Of a stretch of 64,000 nt of DNA, positions 1 through 7,778 are shown one piece after another; within the stretch, counting starts at the first letter, position 1, and every line of letters begins with the position of its first letter. The stretch lies in assembly GCA_913774955.1 (NCBI GenBank), contig CAJYKV010000004.1, positions 1 to 64,000 on the forward strand, read 5' to 3'. The notes under the pieces are model-generated. The model was given only the letters and a program-made list of their open reading frames with translations, searched no databases and was not told where the DNA came from. This stretch comes from an uncultured Acidovorax sp. (GTDB lineage: Bacteria; Pseudomonadota; Gammaproteobacteria; Burkholderiales; Burkholderiaceae_C). A program made the translations under genes and the position numbers.

Positions 1-283
1 GCGTGTCCTGCGGCACGCCTGCGCGCACCGCCCCCTGCGCTCCTCGGCGCAGACACAAGGGGTGGGTGCAGCAGACGGGCCATTGCTTCGCTCGGCCCTT
101 GGTGCGCGAGTGCTTCGCACCGCGCACGATGTTTCGTGGGGGCGGGGCGCTGGGGTTTGGGCCGAGCGCAGCGACGGCCTGTCTTCCCGCAGGGGCCGAG
201 CGAAGCAATGGCCCGAGTCGCTCCCTTCTGGATGCGCCTGGGGCGCGCAGGGGGCGGGGTGGCGGGCGTGCCGCAGGACACGC
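1..283. repeat. Nested inverted-repeat element upstream of urtE
   Basis: Three pairs of perfect inverted arms are nested around one centre: 1-19 with 265-283 (19 bp), 29-40 with 245-256 (12 bp), and 77-98 with 193-214 (22 bp). The innermost arm carries the core CATTGCTTCGCTCGG. The order and symmetry suggest one large extended hairpin or a palindromic extragenic element rather than chance GC-rich pairing. It may continue left of the window. Reading frames run through it, but none shows a recognisable protein or a plausible start, so I treat it as non-coding. Its function is unknown. Confidence 0.75.
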
Positions 284-301
284 CCGCTTCGTGAACTGAT
301 C

Positions 302-406
302 TGCCGTGGCTGTCTGAACGGAGCGCGCCAGCGCGCAGTGAGTTCCACGGCACACCCCGCCCCCGAGCACCCCAGGTTGCCCCGTTCGCCCCTTGGGCGA
401 ACGGGG
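302..406. repeat. Two consecutive stem-loops
   Basis: The first hairpin pairs TGCCGTGG (302-309) with CCACGGCA (345-352) and contains a further GCGCGC-type pairing inside its loop. The second is a perfect 12-bp stem, CCCCGTTCGCCC (380-391) with GGGCGAACGGGG (395-406), closed by a 3-nt loop. Neither is followed by a T-run, so they do not look like simple intrinsic terminators. They continue the chain of palindromes that begins at position 1. Confidence 0.6.
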
Positions 407-435
407 ACGCAGACAGCAGGGTCGCCTTTCTTTTG

Positions 436-469
436 GGTACTTTTCTTTGGCGAAGCAAAGAAAAGTACC
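436..469. repeat. 14-bp perfect hairpin of extragenic type
   Basis: GGTACTTTTCTTTG (436-449) and CAAAGAAAAGTACC (456-469) form a perfect 14-bp stem around a 6-nt loop. It is followed by a GC-rich CCCGCCGGGGCG segment. Hairpins of the form CTTTCTTTTGG-N-CAAAGAAAAG are, as far as I recall, frequent between genes in Comamonadaceae, so this is probably one copy of a dispersed family. That family assignment is from memory. Only this copy was noticed in the window. Confidence 0.65.
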
Positions 470-524
470 TCGCCCGCCGGGGCGAGACCCGGCCCCCGCC
501 CCGCAAAAATAACCCCCCAAAAAC

Positions 525-1229
525 ATGCTCACCGTCCACAACCTCCACCAGTACTACGGCGGCTCCCACATCCTCCGCGACGTGAGCCTGACCGCGGCCC
601 CCGGCAAGGTCACCGTCCTGCTCGGCCGCAATGGCGTCGGCAAGACCACGCTGCTCAAGAGCCTGATGGGCCTCGTTCCCGTCCGGAGCGGAACGATCGA
701 ATGGGAGGGCCGGCCGATCCAGGGCTGGACGCCGTACGAGCGCGCCCGCGCCGGCATCGGTTTCGTGCCGCAGGGCCGGGAGATCTTCGGCCGGCTGACG
801 GTGGAGGAAAACCTGCGCATGGGACTGGCCTACAAGAGCGGCTCCACGCCCGTGCCGGAGCATCTCTATGCGCTGTTCCCGGTGTTGCGGCAGATGCTGG
901 GGCGGCGCGGCGGGGATCTGTCGGGGGGGCAGCAGCAGCAACTGGCGATCGCGCGGGCCCTGGCGCCGAGCCCGCGGTTGCTGATCCTCGACGAGCCGAC
1001 CGAGGGCATCCAGCCGAGCATCATCAAGGACATCGGCCGCGTGATCCGCCGCCTGGCCGACGAGGGGCTGGACGGGCATCCGGTGGCGGTGCTGCTGTGC
1101 GAGCAGTACTACGACTTCGCCGAAGAGCTGGCCGACGAATACCTGGTGATGGAGCGGGGCGAGGTCATCGCGCGCGGTCCGGGCAGCGAGATGCAGGCGA
1201 AGGGCGTCCGGCAGCTGGTGGCGATCTGA
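525..1229 (+). CDS. urtE: Urea ABC transporter ATP-binding subunit UrtE
   Basis: This is a 234-residue ABC ATPase of the branched-chain amino acid/urea (LivF-like) class. Walker A GRNGVGKTT lies at residues 34-42, the signature LSGGQQQQ and Walker B LLILDEPTEG follow, and the CEQYYDFAEELAD segment is typical of UrtE. It would energise high-affinity urea uptake at the inner membrane together with UrtA-D, which normally precede it in one operon. Here at least 524 bp of palindromic non-coding DNA lie directly upstream, so its link to urtD is not visible. The length matches the family. LivF is the main alternative, but the window has a better livF at 57.9 kb. Confidence 0.88.
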   Translation: MLTVHNLHQYYGGSHILRDVSLTAAPGKVTVLLGRNGVGKTTLLKSLMGLVPVRSGTIEWEGRPIQGWTPYERARAGIGFVPQGREIFGRLTVEENLRMGLAYKSGSTPVPEHLYALFPVLRQMLGRRGGDLSGGQQQQLAIARALAPSPRLLILDEPTEGIQPSIIKDIGRVIRRLADEGLDGHPVAVLLCEQYYDFAEELADEYLVMERGEVIARGPGSEMQAKGVRQLVAI

Positions 1230-1411
1230 GGGGGCGCGGTACCGCATCCGGTGGTCGTGACGGGCGCATGACGCCTTGCGCTTGGCGGCGGAGGTGTTGC
1301 ACGCGGCGCGGCGTCTGCTTGACCGCCGCGAACTCCAGCCCCTATGCTGGATGTGCGCGCGGCCGCCTCCCTTTCCCGCCGCGTCGCCGCACCTCCGGTC
1401 CCATCCACGCC

Positions 1412-2467
1412 ATGTCCGATCCTTCCTCCGCCGGTACCGACGCCACGCCATCGCCACGGTCCCCGTCTTCCGAGCCGCTCTCATCGTCATCGCCTTCGTC
1501 GTCGCAGCCACCCCCGCTCCAGGAACGCGAGATCACGCTGCTCAAGGCCGGCGTGCGGGATTTCGCGCAGATGGCCGCATCGCTGCCGCCGCCGCGCGCC
1601 CGGGAGTGGATGGAGCGCATCCTGGCCTGCGTGCACGGGCTGCTGGCGGCGCACGGCGGGGTGCTGGCGCACTGGATGGACGACGGCGCGGCCGTGCTGT
1701 TTCCGTCAGAGGACGGTGGCCGTGGCGGAGACGGCAGCGACGGCGTGCGCCGCGCCGCCACGTACGCGGTGGCGCTGCAGATGGCGCTCAAGGAGCTCAA
1801 CGACGCCTGTCGCCAGGAGCGCCTGCCGCCCGTGTACGTCGGGGTTGGCATCGCCTTCGGCACCGCGCTCGTGGGGAATCTGCCGTCGTCCGGCCCCGCC
1901 GGGCAGGCGCCCGTGCTGCTGGGGGACGTGGTGTCCGAGGCCGCGCAGCTGCGCGCGTTCGCGCTGCGCGGGCAGGTGCTGGTGAGCGAGGCGGTGTACC
2001 AGCGCTGCTGGACGATGGCCTCGCTGTCGGCGCCGGTGCAGGTCTTCGCCAAGGGCCGCACGGCACCGCTCGCGATGCGCGAACTCGTGGCCGTGCCGGG
2101 GCGCCGGCTGAAGGTGCCGCGCCAGGAGTTCCGGCGCAGCCTGCGGGTGGAAGCGAACCTGCCGTGCACCTGCCAGCGCGTGGAAGGCGGCGCGGTGCTG
2201 CCCCACCTGGTGCCCTGCACGGTGCGCGACATGGGCTACCACGGCGCCCTGCTGGAGCTGGCCGAGCCCGTGCCGATGCACGGCGAGCTGCGCCTGGCCT
2301 TCGATCTGCCCATCGTCCGTTACCAGGCCCGCGACGTGTATGCGCGCGTGGTGACCCTCAACACCACCGGCCCGCAGGTGCTGGCGGGTGTGGAGTTCAC
2401 CGCGACCTGCGCCGAGTTCGACGCCCAGGTGCGCCGCTTCGTGCAGGGCATGGTCGCCCCGGGCTGA
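1412..2467 (+). CDS. Nucleotidyl-cyclase-like/PilZ domain protein
   Basis: The product has 351 residues. After a Ser/Pro-rich N-terminus (about 1-35), residues about 40-215 resemble a class III adenylate/guanylate cyclase homology domain: HWMDDGAAVLF matches the second metal-binding strand, and GVGIAFGTALVG and LLGDVVSEAAQL match later core motifs. The usual first-metal motif F-x-D-I-x-x-F is not clear (KAGVRDFAQM), so catalysis is doubtful. Residues about 230-350 form a PilZ domain with an RRSLRV arginine motif for c-di-GMP. I infer a cytoplasmic c-di-GMP-responsive protein. The ATG at 1412 was chosen because upstream sequence in this frame runs through urtE and has no protein-like character. 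Confidence 0.7.
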   Translation: MSDPSSAGTDATPSPRSPSSEPLSSSSPSSSQPPPLQEREITLLKAGVRDFAQMAASLPPPRAREWMERILACVHGLLAAHGGVLAHWMDDGAAVLFPSEDGGRGGDGSDGVRRAATYAVALQMALKELNDACRQERLPPVYVGVGIAFGTALVGNLPSSGPAGQAPVLLGDVVSEAAQLRAFALRGQVLVSEAVYQRCWTMASLSAPVQVFAKGRTAPLAMRELVAVPGRRLKVPRQEFRRSLRVEANLPCTCQRVEGGAVLPHLVPCTVRDMGYHGALLELAEPVPMHGELRLAFDLPIVRYQARDVYARVVTLNTTGPQVLAGVEFTATCAEFDAQVRRFVQGMVAPG

Positions 2468-2504
2468 AGGGGGCACCGCCGGTGCCGGTGCCGCCGCGCG
2501 GCGT

Positions 2505-3260
2505 TCAGTCCGCGCAGCCCAGCGCGTCCGCGAGCGCGCCGATGTCCGGGCAGTGCAGGTCGTTGCCGGGCCGCGGCGAGACGTCCTTGCGGTGGGCCTC
2601 GCCGAATTCGAGCGGGCGCTCGATGTAGGCGGTGCGCAGGCCGCAGGCGCGCGCCGCCTCCAGGTCCTCGTGGTGCGCCGCGGCCATCAGCACCGCGCCG
2701 GGCGGCAGGCCGAAGACCTGCGCGGCGCCGAGGTACACGGCCGGATCGGGCTTGTACGCGCGGAACACCTCGGCCGACAGGATGCAGTCCCAGGGCAGGC
2801 CACCGGCCTTGGCCATGTCCGCGAGCAGGCCCAGGTTGCCGTTGGAGAGCGGGCAGACCATGAAGCGGCGGCGCAGCCGCTCCAGGCCCCCCACGCTGTC
2901 GGGCCAGGGCCGCAGCCGGTGCCAGGCACGGTTCAGGTGGTCACGCTCCGCTTCGCCCCAGTGCCCCAGCCCGAAACGCGGCAGCAGGCCGTCGAGGATC
3001 TCCCGGTGCAGCGCGTCGAGCACGGTCCAGCCGCGTCCGCCTTCGCGCACGCGCTGCATCGCCGGCTGGTACCCGTCGCGCCAGGCCCGTGCGAAGGCAT
3101 CGCCGTCCACCTGCGGCGCGAGCGCCGCCAGTTCACGCACGAGGCTGCCGTGCCAGTCCACCACGGTGCCGAACACATCGAACACGATCAGCCGGATGCC
3201 GTCCTCCGCGCCGGACGGGCCGGCAGCGGCAGGGGATGAAGGGGAGGGGAGGGAAGCCAT
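2505..3260 (-). CDS. HAD-family type II haloacid dehalogenase-like hydrolase
   Basis: The 251-residue protein has the haloacid dehalogenase signature set: DVFGTVVDW with the nucleophile Asp28, the motif II serine in PLSNGN, a Lys in YKPDPAVY, and a late AAHHEDLEAARACG segment. The family hydrolyses C-halogen or phosphate bonds through an aspartyl intermediate; the substrate cannot be read from the sequence. The start at 3260 (MASLPSP) is preferred over upstream extensions, which look non-coding. The gene converges on the PilZ gene and is transcribed away from the MFS gene. Several side chains of the classical L-2-haloacid dehalogenase site were not checked, so a general HAD phosphatase is possible. 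Confidence 0.8.
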   Translation of the reverse strand: MASLPSPSSPAAAGPSGAEDGIRLIVFDVFGTVVDWHGSLVRELAALAPQVDGDAFARAWRDGYQPAMQRVREGGRGWTVLDALHREILDGLLPRFGLGHWGEAERDHLNRAWHRLRPWPDSVGGLERLRRRFMVCPLSNGNLGLLADMAKAGGLPWDCILSAEVFRAYKPDPAVYLGAAQVFGLPPGAVLMAAAHHEDLEAARACGLRTAYIERPLEFGEAHRKDVSPRPGNDLHCPDIGALADALGCAD

Positions 3261-3540
3261 GGCGCCATCATGCCGCAGGGCCCGCGCGGCGTGCGCCCGG
3301 GCCTTCCCGGGATGCGGAACGGGCCGCCCTGCGCCGGGTGGGCACGGCGGTGCCGTGCCGGCAAAGAACGCCGAGGTACGGCAGAATTCAGGGTTTTCCC
3401 GCATCCATGCCGGTGACCGCCATCATGTCCGTTTATTTGCCGCTCTTTCCCATCGCCCCCCTGCCGGGAGCACGCATTTGAGCGGGCCTGCGCTTCCCGC
3501 CGGGGCCGTGGAGGTGCCGGTGCAGGCCACGGGGCGCGGC

Positions 3541-4686
3541 ATGGCGGCGGCCCTCATCGGCCTCGGCGTGGGCGGGTTCTCCATCGGCACCGGCGAGTTC
3601 GTCATCATGGGCTTGTTGCCCGAGGTGGCGCGCGACATCGGCGTGACGATTCCCCAGGCGGGCCACGTCATCAGCTCGTACGCGCTCGGCGTGGTGATCG
3701 GCGCACCGGTACTGGCCGTGCTCGCCGCCGGCTGGGGGCGACGCGCATTGCTCATCGCGCTGATGGCCGTCTACGCGCTCGGCAATTTCGCCTCGGCGCT
3801 GGCACCCGGCTACCTGTCGCTGAACCTGATGCGCTTCCTCACCGGCCTGCCGCACGGCACGTATTTCGGCGTGGCGGCGCTGGTGGCGGCCTCGCTCGCG
3901 CCGCCGGGCCGCCGCGCGAGCGCGGTGGGCATGGTGATGCTCGGCCTGACGGGCGCAACGCTCGCGGGCGTTCCCATCGCGGCGGCGCTGGGCCAGCATT
4001 TCGGCTGGCGCGCGGCCTTCGTGTTCGTGGGAGCCATTGCCGTGCTGGCGATGGTGATGGTCCGCCGGGGCGTGCCCTACCTGCCGCCGGACGCAGGCGC
4101 CAGCCCCTGGCGCGAACTGGGCGCACTGCGGCGCAAGCAGGTGTGGCTCACCCTGGGCATCGGCGCCATCGGCTTCGGCGGCATGTTCTCGGTCTTCAGC
4201 TACATCAAGCCGACGCTGACCGAGGTGGCCGGTCTGCCCGTGGGCGGCGTGCCGTTCGTGCTGGCGCTGTTCGGCGCGGGCATGGTGGCCGGCAACCTCT
4301 TCGGTGCGCGGATGGCCGACCGGGCGCTGATGCGCACCATCGGCGCGCTGCTGCTGTGGTCGGTGGTGGTGCTGGGCGGATTCGTGTTCGCCGCGCACCA
4401 CGTGGCGACGGCCGCGCTGGCGACCTTCCTGCTCGGCACCATCGTGGCCATCGGGCCGGCGCTGCAGATCCGGCTGATGGACGTGGCCGGCGATGCGCAG
4501 ACCCTGGCGGCGGCGCTCAACCATTCGGCGTTCAACTGCGCGAACGCGCTCGGTGCCTGGCTGGGGGGCGTGGCGATCAGCGCCGGCCTGGGCTGGACGT
4601 CCACCGGCTGGGTCGGCGTGCTGCTGGCCCTGGGCGGGCTCGCGGTGTTCGCCGCATCGCTCGCGGCCGACCGCAAGTCCGCCTGA
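3541..4686 (+). CDS. MFS transporter, AraJ/YdhP-like DHA1 family
   Basis: The 381-residue protein has about 12 hydrophobic segments and the DHA1 exporter opening GVGGFSIGTGEFVIMGLLPEV, close to the E. coli YdhP/AraJ type. The loop with GWGRRALL follows TM2. These carriers export sugars or drugs by proton antiport across the inner membrane; the substrate is unknown. The ATG at 3541 places TM1 immediately after the start, as in relatives. A TTG at 3478 would add 21 residues (SGPALPAG...) and cannot be excluded. The gene ends 13 bp before the stop of the convergent PAP2 gene. Confidence 0.82.
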   Translation: MAAALIGLGVGGFSIGTGEFVIMGLLPEVARDIGVTIPQAGHVISSYALGVVIGAPVLAVLAAGWGRRALLIALMAVYALGNFASALAPGYLSLNLMRFLTGLPHGTYFGVAALVAASLAPPGRRASAVGMVMLGLTGATLAGVPIAAALGQHFGWRAAFVFVGAIAVLAMVMVRRGVPYLPPDAGASPWRELGALRRKQVWLTLGIGAIGFGGMFSVFSYIKPTLTEVAGLPVGGVPFVLALFGAGMVAGNLFGARMADRALMRTIGALLLWSVVVLGGFVFAAHHVATAALATFLLGTIVAIGPALQIRLMDVAGDAQTLAAALNHSAFNCANALGAWLGGVAISAGLGWTSTGWVGVLLALGGLAVFAASLAADRKSA

Positions 4687-4699
4687 GCGGACCGGCGCT

Positions 4700-5533
4700 T
4701 CAGGCCGCCGCGGGCAGGCGGCTGCGGTGCCAGCGGCCCACGCCGTTCATCACGAGTACGCAGCAGGTCAGCCAGATGCCGCCGGTCACCCAGCCGGCGA
4801 GCACGTCGCTCGCGTAGTGCACCTGCAGCACGACGCGGCTCCAGCCCACCGTGAAAGTCACCACCGCGGCCGCGAGCACCGCGGGCAGGTGCCAGCGCGC
4901 CGGCAGCAGCCGCACGGCCAGGTAGGCCAGCATGGCGTAGGCCACCAGGGAACTGCTGCTGTGGCCGCTCGGGAAGCTGTAGCCGTCGGCCGCGGAGATG
5001 CCATGCACGTGCTCGGGCCGCACGCGTTCGAAGGCATGTTTGAAGCCCCGCGTGAGCAGGCCGTTCCCGGCCAGGGCGGCCACCCATCCCGCCGCGAGCA
5101 GCCGGTGGCGGCGCCACCACAGGGCCGCCGCCACGCCCACCGCCAGCACGGCCAGCACCTCCTTGTCACCCGCATGGGTGAGGCGCGCGAACAGCGTGAG
5201 CGTGGGCACGCCCGCGTGGGCGCGCAGCGTGGCCGCCAGTGTTTCGTCCAGATGGGCCCAGTGCGTGGTGTCGGACCACTCGTCTGCCAGTTCTCCCAGG
5301 ATTTCGGCGCATCCCCAGAGCAGCAGACCGGACACCGCGAGCGCCATCCAGAGGCGCGGCACCGCGTGGCGCGGCTCCGACCAGCGCCCGAGCCAGGGCG
5401 CGCAGCGGGGCGAGGCGAACAGCACGGCACCGCGGGCGGCCAGCGTGGCGACCAGCACGAACACCAGGCCGGCGCCCCAGGTCGCCAAGGGATGGGTTCC
5501 GGCCCAGACGGCCCAGGACTGCAGCGGTGTCAT
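4700..5533 (-). CDS. PAP2-family membrane phosphatase
   Basis: The 277-residue polytopic protein carries all three motifs of the type 2 phosphatidic acid phosphatase superfamily: KHAFERVRP, the core FPSGHS, and SRVVLQVHYASD. The two histidines act as nucleophile and general base in this family. About six membrane segments are visible. Such enzymes dephosphorylate lipid phosphates such as undecaprenyl-PP or phosphatidate on the periplasmic side. The gene is divergent from the lipid-kinase-like gene at 5796, which together with the metallophosphoesterase may form a lipid-phosphate neighbourhood. The exact substrate is unknown. Confidence 0.86.
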   Translation of the reverse strand: MTPLQSWAVWAGTHPLATWGAGLVFVLVATLAARGAVLFASPRCAPWLGRWSEPRHAVPRLWMALAVSGLLLWGCAEILGELADEWSDTTHWAHLDETLAATLRAHAGVPTLTLFARLTHAGDKEVLAVLAVGVAAALWWRRHRLLAAGWVAALAGNGLLTRGFKHAFERVRPEHVHGISAADGYSFPSGHSSSSLVAYAMLAYLAVRLLPARWHLPAVLAAAVVTFTVGWSRVVLQVHYASDVLAGWVTGGIWLTCCVLVMNGVGRWHRSRLPAAA

Positions 5534-5795
5534 TTCGGAGATTCAAGCGGTGGTTGAAAAACCGCGCATGGTGACACGCGGCACGGCGCGGGCGGGAGAC
5601 AAGACCCACCTCGGCGTACGAGATTGCCCCGCACCGCCGCATCCGGATGTCGGTGCGCGCCGACACGGGCTGACTCTGCCCTCCGATGCGGCCGCGCTGG
5701 CGGACGCCGGCAGAATGGCTGTGGGCCATGGGGCCCCGTACAACGCGTATCCCAACCCTCCGTGGCGGTCCCGCTGCCGCGCAATCCACCGTTCC

Positions 5796-6920
5796 ATGCC
5801 GCCCATCGTTTCGCCATCTCCTTCCGCCGGCCCCGGGCCGGTGCACCTGGTGGTGCCGCACCGCCCGGGAGCGGACCACGGCCAGGTGCGCCAGCGGCTG
5901 GAGGCGCTCGAGCCGCTGCGCGGGCATGCGGTGCAGTGGCACGTGCCCGCGGTGCGTGCCGGCATCGTGCAGGCCGCCGACGAAGCGGCGCGCGCCGCCA
6001 AAGCCTCGGGCGGCATCGTCGTGGCCTGCGGCGGCGATGGCACGATCAACGCCGTGGCCGCTGCCGCATGGCGTCACGAGGTGCGCATGGGCGTGATCCC
6101 GGCCGGCACGTTCAACTATTTCGCGCGCGAGCAGAGCCTGTCGCTCGATTTCCATCAGGCCGCCGAGGACATCCTCCGGGCGCTGCATGCCGGCGACGTG
6201 CGCCCGGTCCGGGTCGGCTACGTCAACGACCGCATGTTCCTCGTGAATGCGGCGATCGGACTGTACCCGCGGTTGCTGGAGCAGCGCGAGATGGCGTCGC
6301 GCCGGTTCGGCCGCTCGCGCTGGGTCGCCGTCGCGTCGGCCGTCTGGAGCTTCTTCCGGCCCGCTTCGGCGCGGCGCTGGCGCGTCTCGCTGCGCGCCCA
6401 CCGCGGGGCCGATGCCCTGGTGAGCGAGGAGTTCTTCGCGTCCACCCTGTTCGTCGGGAACAATCCGCTGCAGCTCGAGCGCCTGGGAATTCCCCAGGCG
6501 CGCGACGTGGCCGAGGGCGACCACCTGGCCGTGCTGCTGCTCAAGCCGCAGGGCCGCTGGGCCACCGCGCGCACCGTATGGCACGCCGCGATCGGACAGC
6601 TCGACCGCGACGAGTCGGTGATCAGCCTGGCCTGCGCCGAGATGGAGGTCGAGCCCGCCAGCTGGCGGCCGGCGCAGGTGAAGGTCGCGTTCGACGGCGA
6701 GAGGGAGTGGATGCCGTCGCCGCTGCGCTTCCGCGTCGAGAACCGCCCGCTCTGGCTGGTGGCGCCCACCGCCACCGCGCGGGACGACGATGCCCAGGAG
6801 GCAGGCGACGCCGCTTCCTCCCCCCTGCGCGCCGCCCCCGTCGCCGAGGACCCGGACCCGCCCGAGCCTGCACCCCTCCCGGTGCCGGGTGCCGTTCCCG
6901 GCATGGCGACGGTGGCCTGA
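5796..6920 (+). CDS. Diacylglycerol/sphingosine kinase-like protein (DAGK catalytic domain)
   Basis: The 374-residue protein has the lipid-kinase signature GGDGTIN at residues 79-85, followed by GVIPAGTFNYFAREQSL, the conserved Gly/Pro/Asn-containing strand of the DAGK_cat/YegS fold. A YegS-like beta domain follows with FVGNNPLQLERLG. Residues after about 320 are Pro/Ala-rich and poorly conserved. Family members phosphorylate diacylglycerol or related lipids with ATP. The ATG at 5796 was taken because upstream in-frame sequence is antisense to the PAP2 gene. The metallophosphoesterase gene starts 20 bp downstream, so the two are probably co-transcribed. Confidence 0.82.
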   Translation: MPPIVSPSPSAGPGPVHLVVPHRPGADHGQVRQRLEALEPLRGHAVQWHVPAVRAGIVQAADEAARAAKASGGIVVACGGDGTINAVAAAAWRHEVRMGVIPAGTFNYFAREQSLSLDFHQAAEDILRALHAGDVRPVRVGYVNDRMFLVNAAIGLYPRLLEQREMASRRFGRSRWVAVASAVWSFFRPASARRWRVSLRAHRGADALVSEEFFASTLFVGNNPLQLERLGIPQARDVAEGDHLAVLLLKPQGRWATARTVWHAAIGQLDRDESVISLACAEMEVEPASWRPAQVKVAFDGEREWMPSPLRFRVENRPLWLVAPTATARDDDAQEAGDAASSPLRAAPVAEDPDPPEPAPLPVPGAVPGMATVA

Positions 6921-6940
6921 AACGGGCGTGCGGACGGACC

Positions 6941-7711
6941 ATGGGCGTACTCATGCACCTGTCCGACCTGCATTTCGGTGCCCATGACCCGCGCGTCTGC
7001 GCCGCGGTGCATGCGCTGGCACGCCGGCTCGACGTGGCGGTGGTGGTCGTGTCCGGCGACCTCACCCAGCGCGCCACCGCGCGGCAGTTCGACGCCGCGC
7101 ACGACTTCATCGCCGGGCTTCCCGCGCCGAACACGCTCGTGCTGCCCGGCAACCACGACCTGCCGCTGTTCGCCTGGTGGGAGCGGCTCGGCCATGCCTA
7201 CCGGCGCTACGCCCGCTGGTGGGGCGACGATCTGGAGCCGGTGTGCGATGCCGGTGGATTCTTCGTGGTCGGCGTCAACACCACGCGGCCCTGGCGGCAC
7301 CAGCGCGGCAGCCTGTCGCGCGCGCAGATCGACGCCACGGCGCGGCGCCTCGCGGCGGCGCCGCCGGGCCGCTGGCGCATCGTGGTCACCCACCATCCCC
7401 TGGCGGCGCGCCACGCGCGCGATGCCGAACACCGGCCGCACCGGGCCGCCGAGGCCCTGGCGCGCTGGCGCGACGCCGGCGCCGCGCTGTTGCTATCGGG
7501 CCACGCCCACGAGCCCGGCCTGGGCGAAGCGCTTCCCGGCCTGTGGACCGCGCACGCCGGCACCGCCGTGTCGGTGCGCCTGCGGGCGCAGGCACCCAAC
7601 AGCCTGATCACCCTCGAGGATCGCCGAGGGAAAAGATGCCTCACGCGGTGGGATTTCGACCCTGCAGGGGGAGGCTTCGTGCCGCACCCCGGTGGCCCGC
7701 TGTCGATGTGA
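6941..7711 (+). CDS. Calcineurin-like metallophosphoesterase
   Basis: The 256-residue protein shows the full two-metal phosphoesterase motif series: LSDLHFG (Asp9, His11), VSGDLTQRA, LPGNHDLP, VVTHHPL and SGHAHEPG. This fold hydrolyses phosphomono- or diesters; substrates range from cyclic nucleotides to lipid A precursors. No signal peptide is seen, so it is probably cytoplasmic. It lies 20 bp behind the DAGK-like gene and is probably in the same operon, which suggests, without proving, a lipid-phosphate role. The start ATG at 6941 leads directly into the first metal motif, leaving no room for a shorter form. Confidence 0.85.
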   Translation: MGVLMHLSDLHFGAHDPRVCAAVHALARRLDVAVVVVSGDLTQRATARQFDAAHDFIAGLPAPNTLVLPGNHDLPLFAWWERLGHAYRRYARWWGDDLEPVCDAGGFFVVGVNTTRPWRHQRGSLSRAQIDATARRLAAAPPGRWRIVVTHHPLAARHARDAEHRPHRAAEALARWRDAGAALLLSGHAHEPGLGEALPGLWTAHAGTAVSVRLRAQAPNSLITLEDRRGKRCLTRWDFDPAGGGFVPHPGGPLSM

Positions 7712-7778
7712 CGGCCGGGCATCCCGGGCCGAAAGACGAATAAACCGCGCTTATCAGCATTTGTCGAAGGTCCGCGAA

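Noticed and set aside
3-1411. Plus-strand frames through the palindromic block, and an N-terminal extension of the PilZ protein
   Set aside because: The translations are Arg/Pro/Gly-rich with no conserved features and overlap urtE in another frame; the ATG at 1412 explains the protein.
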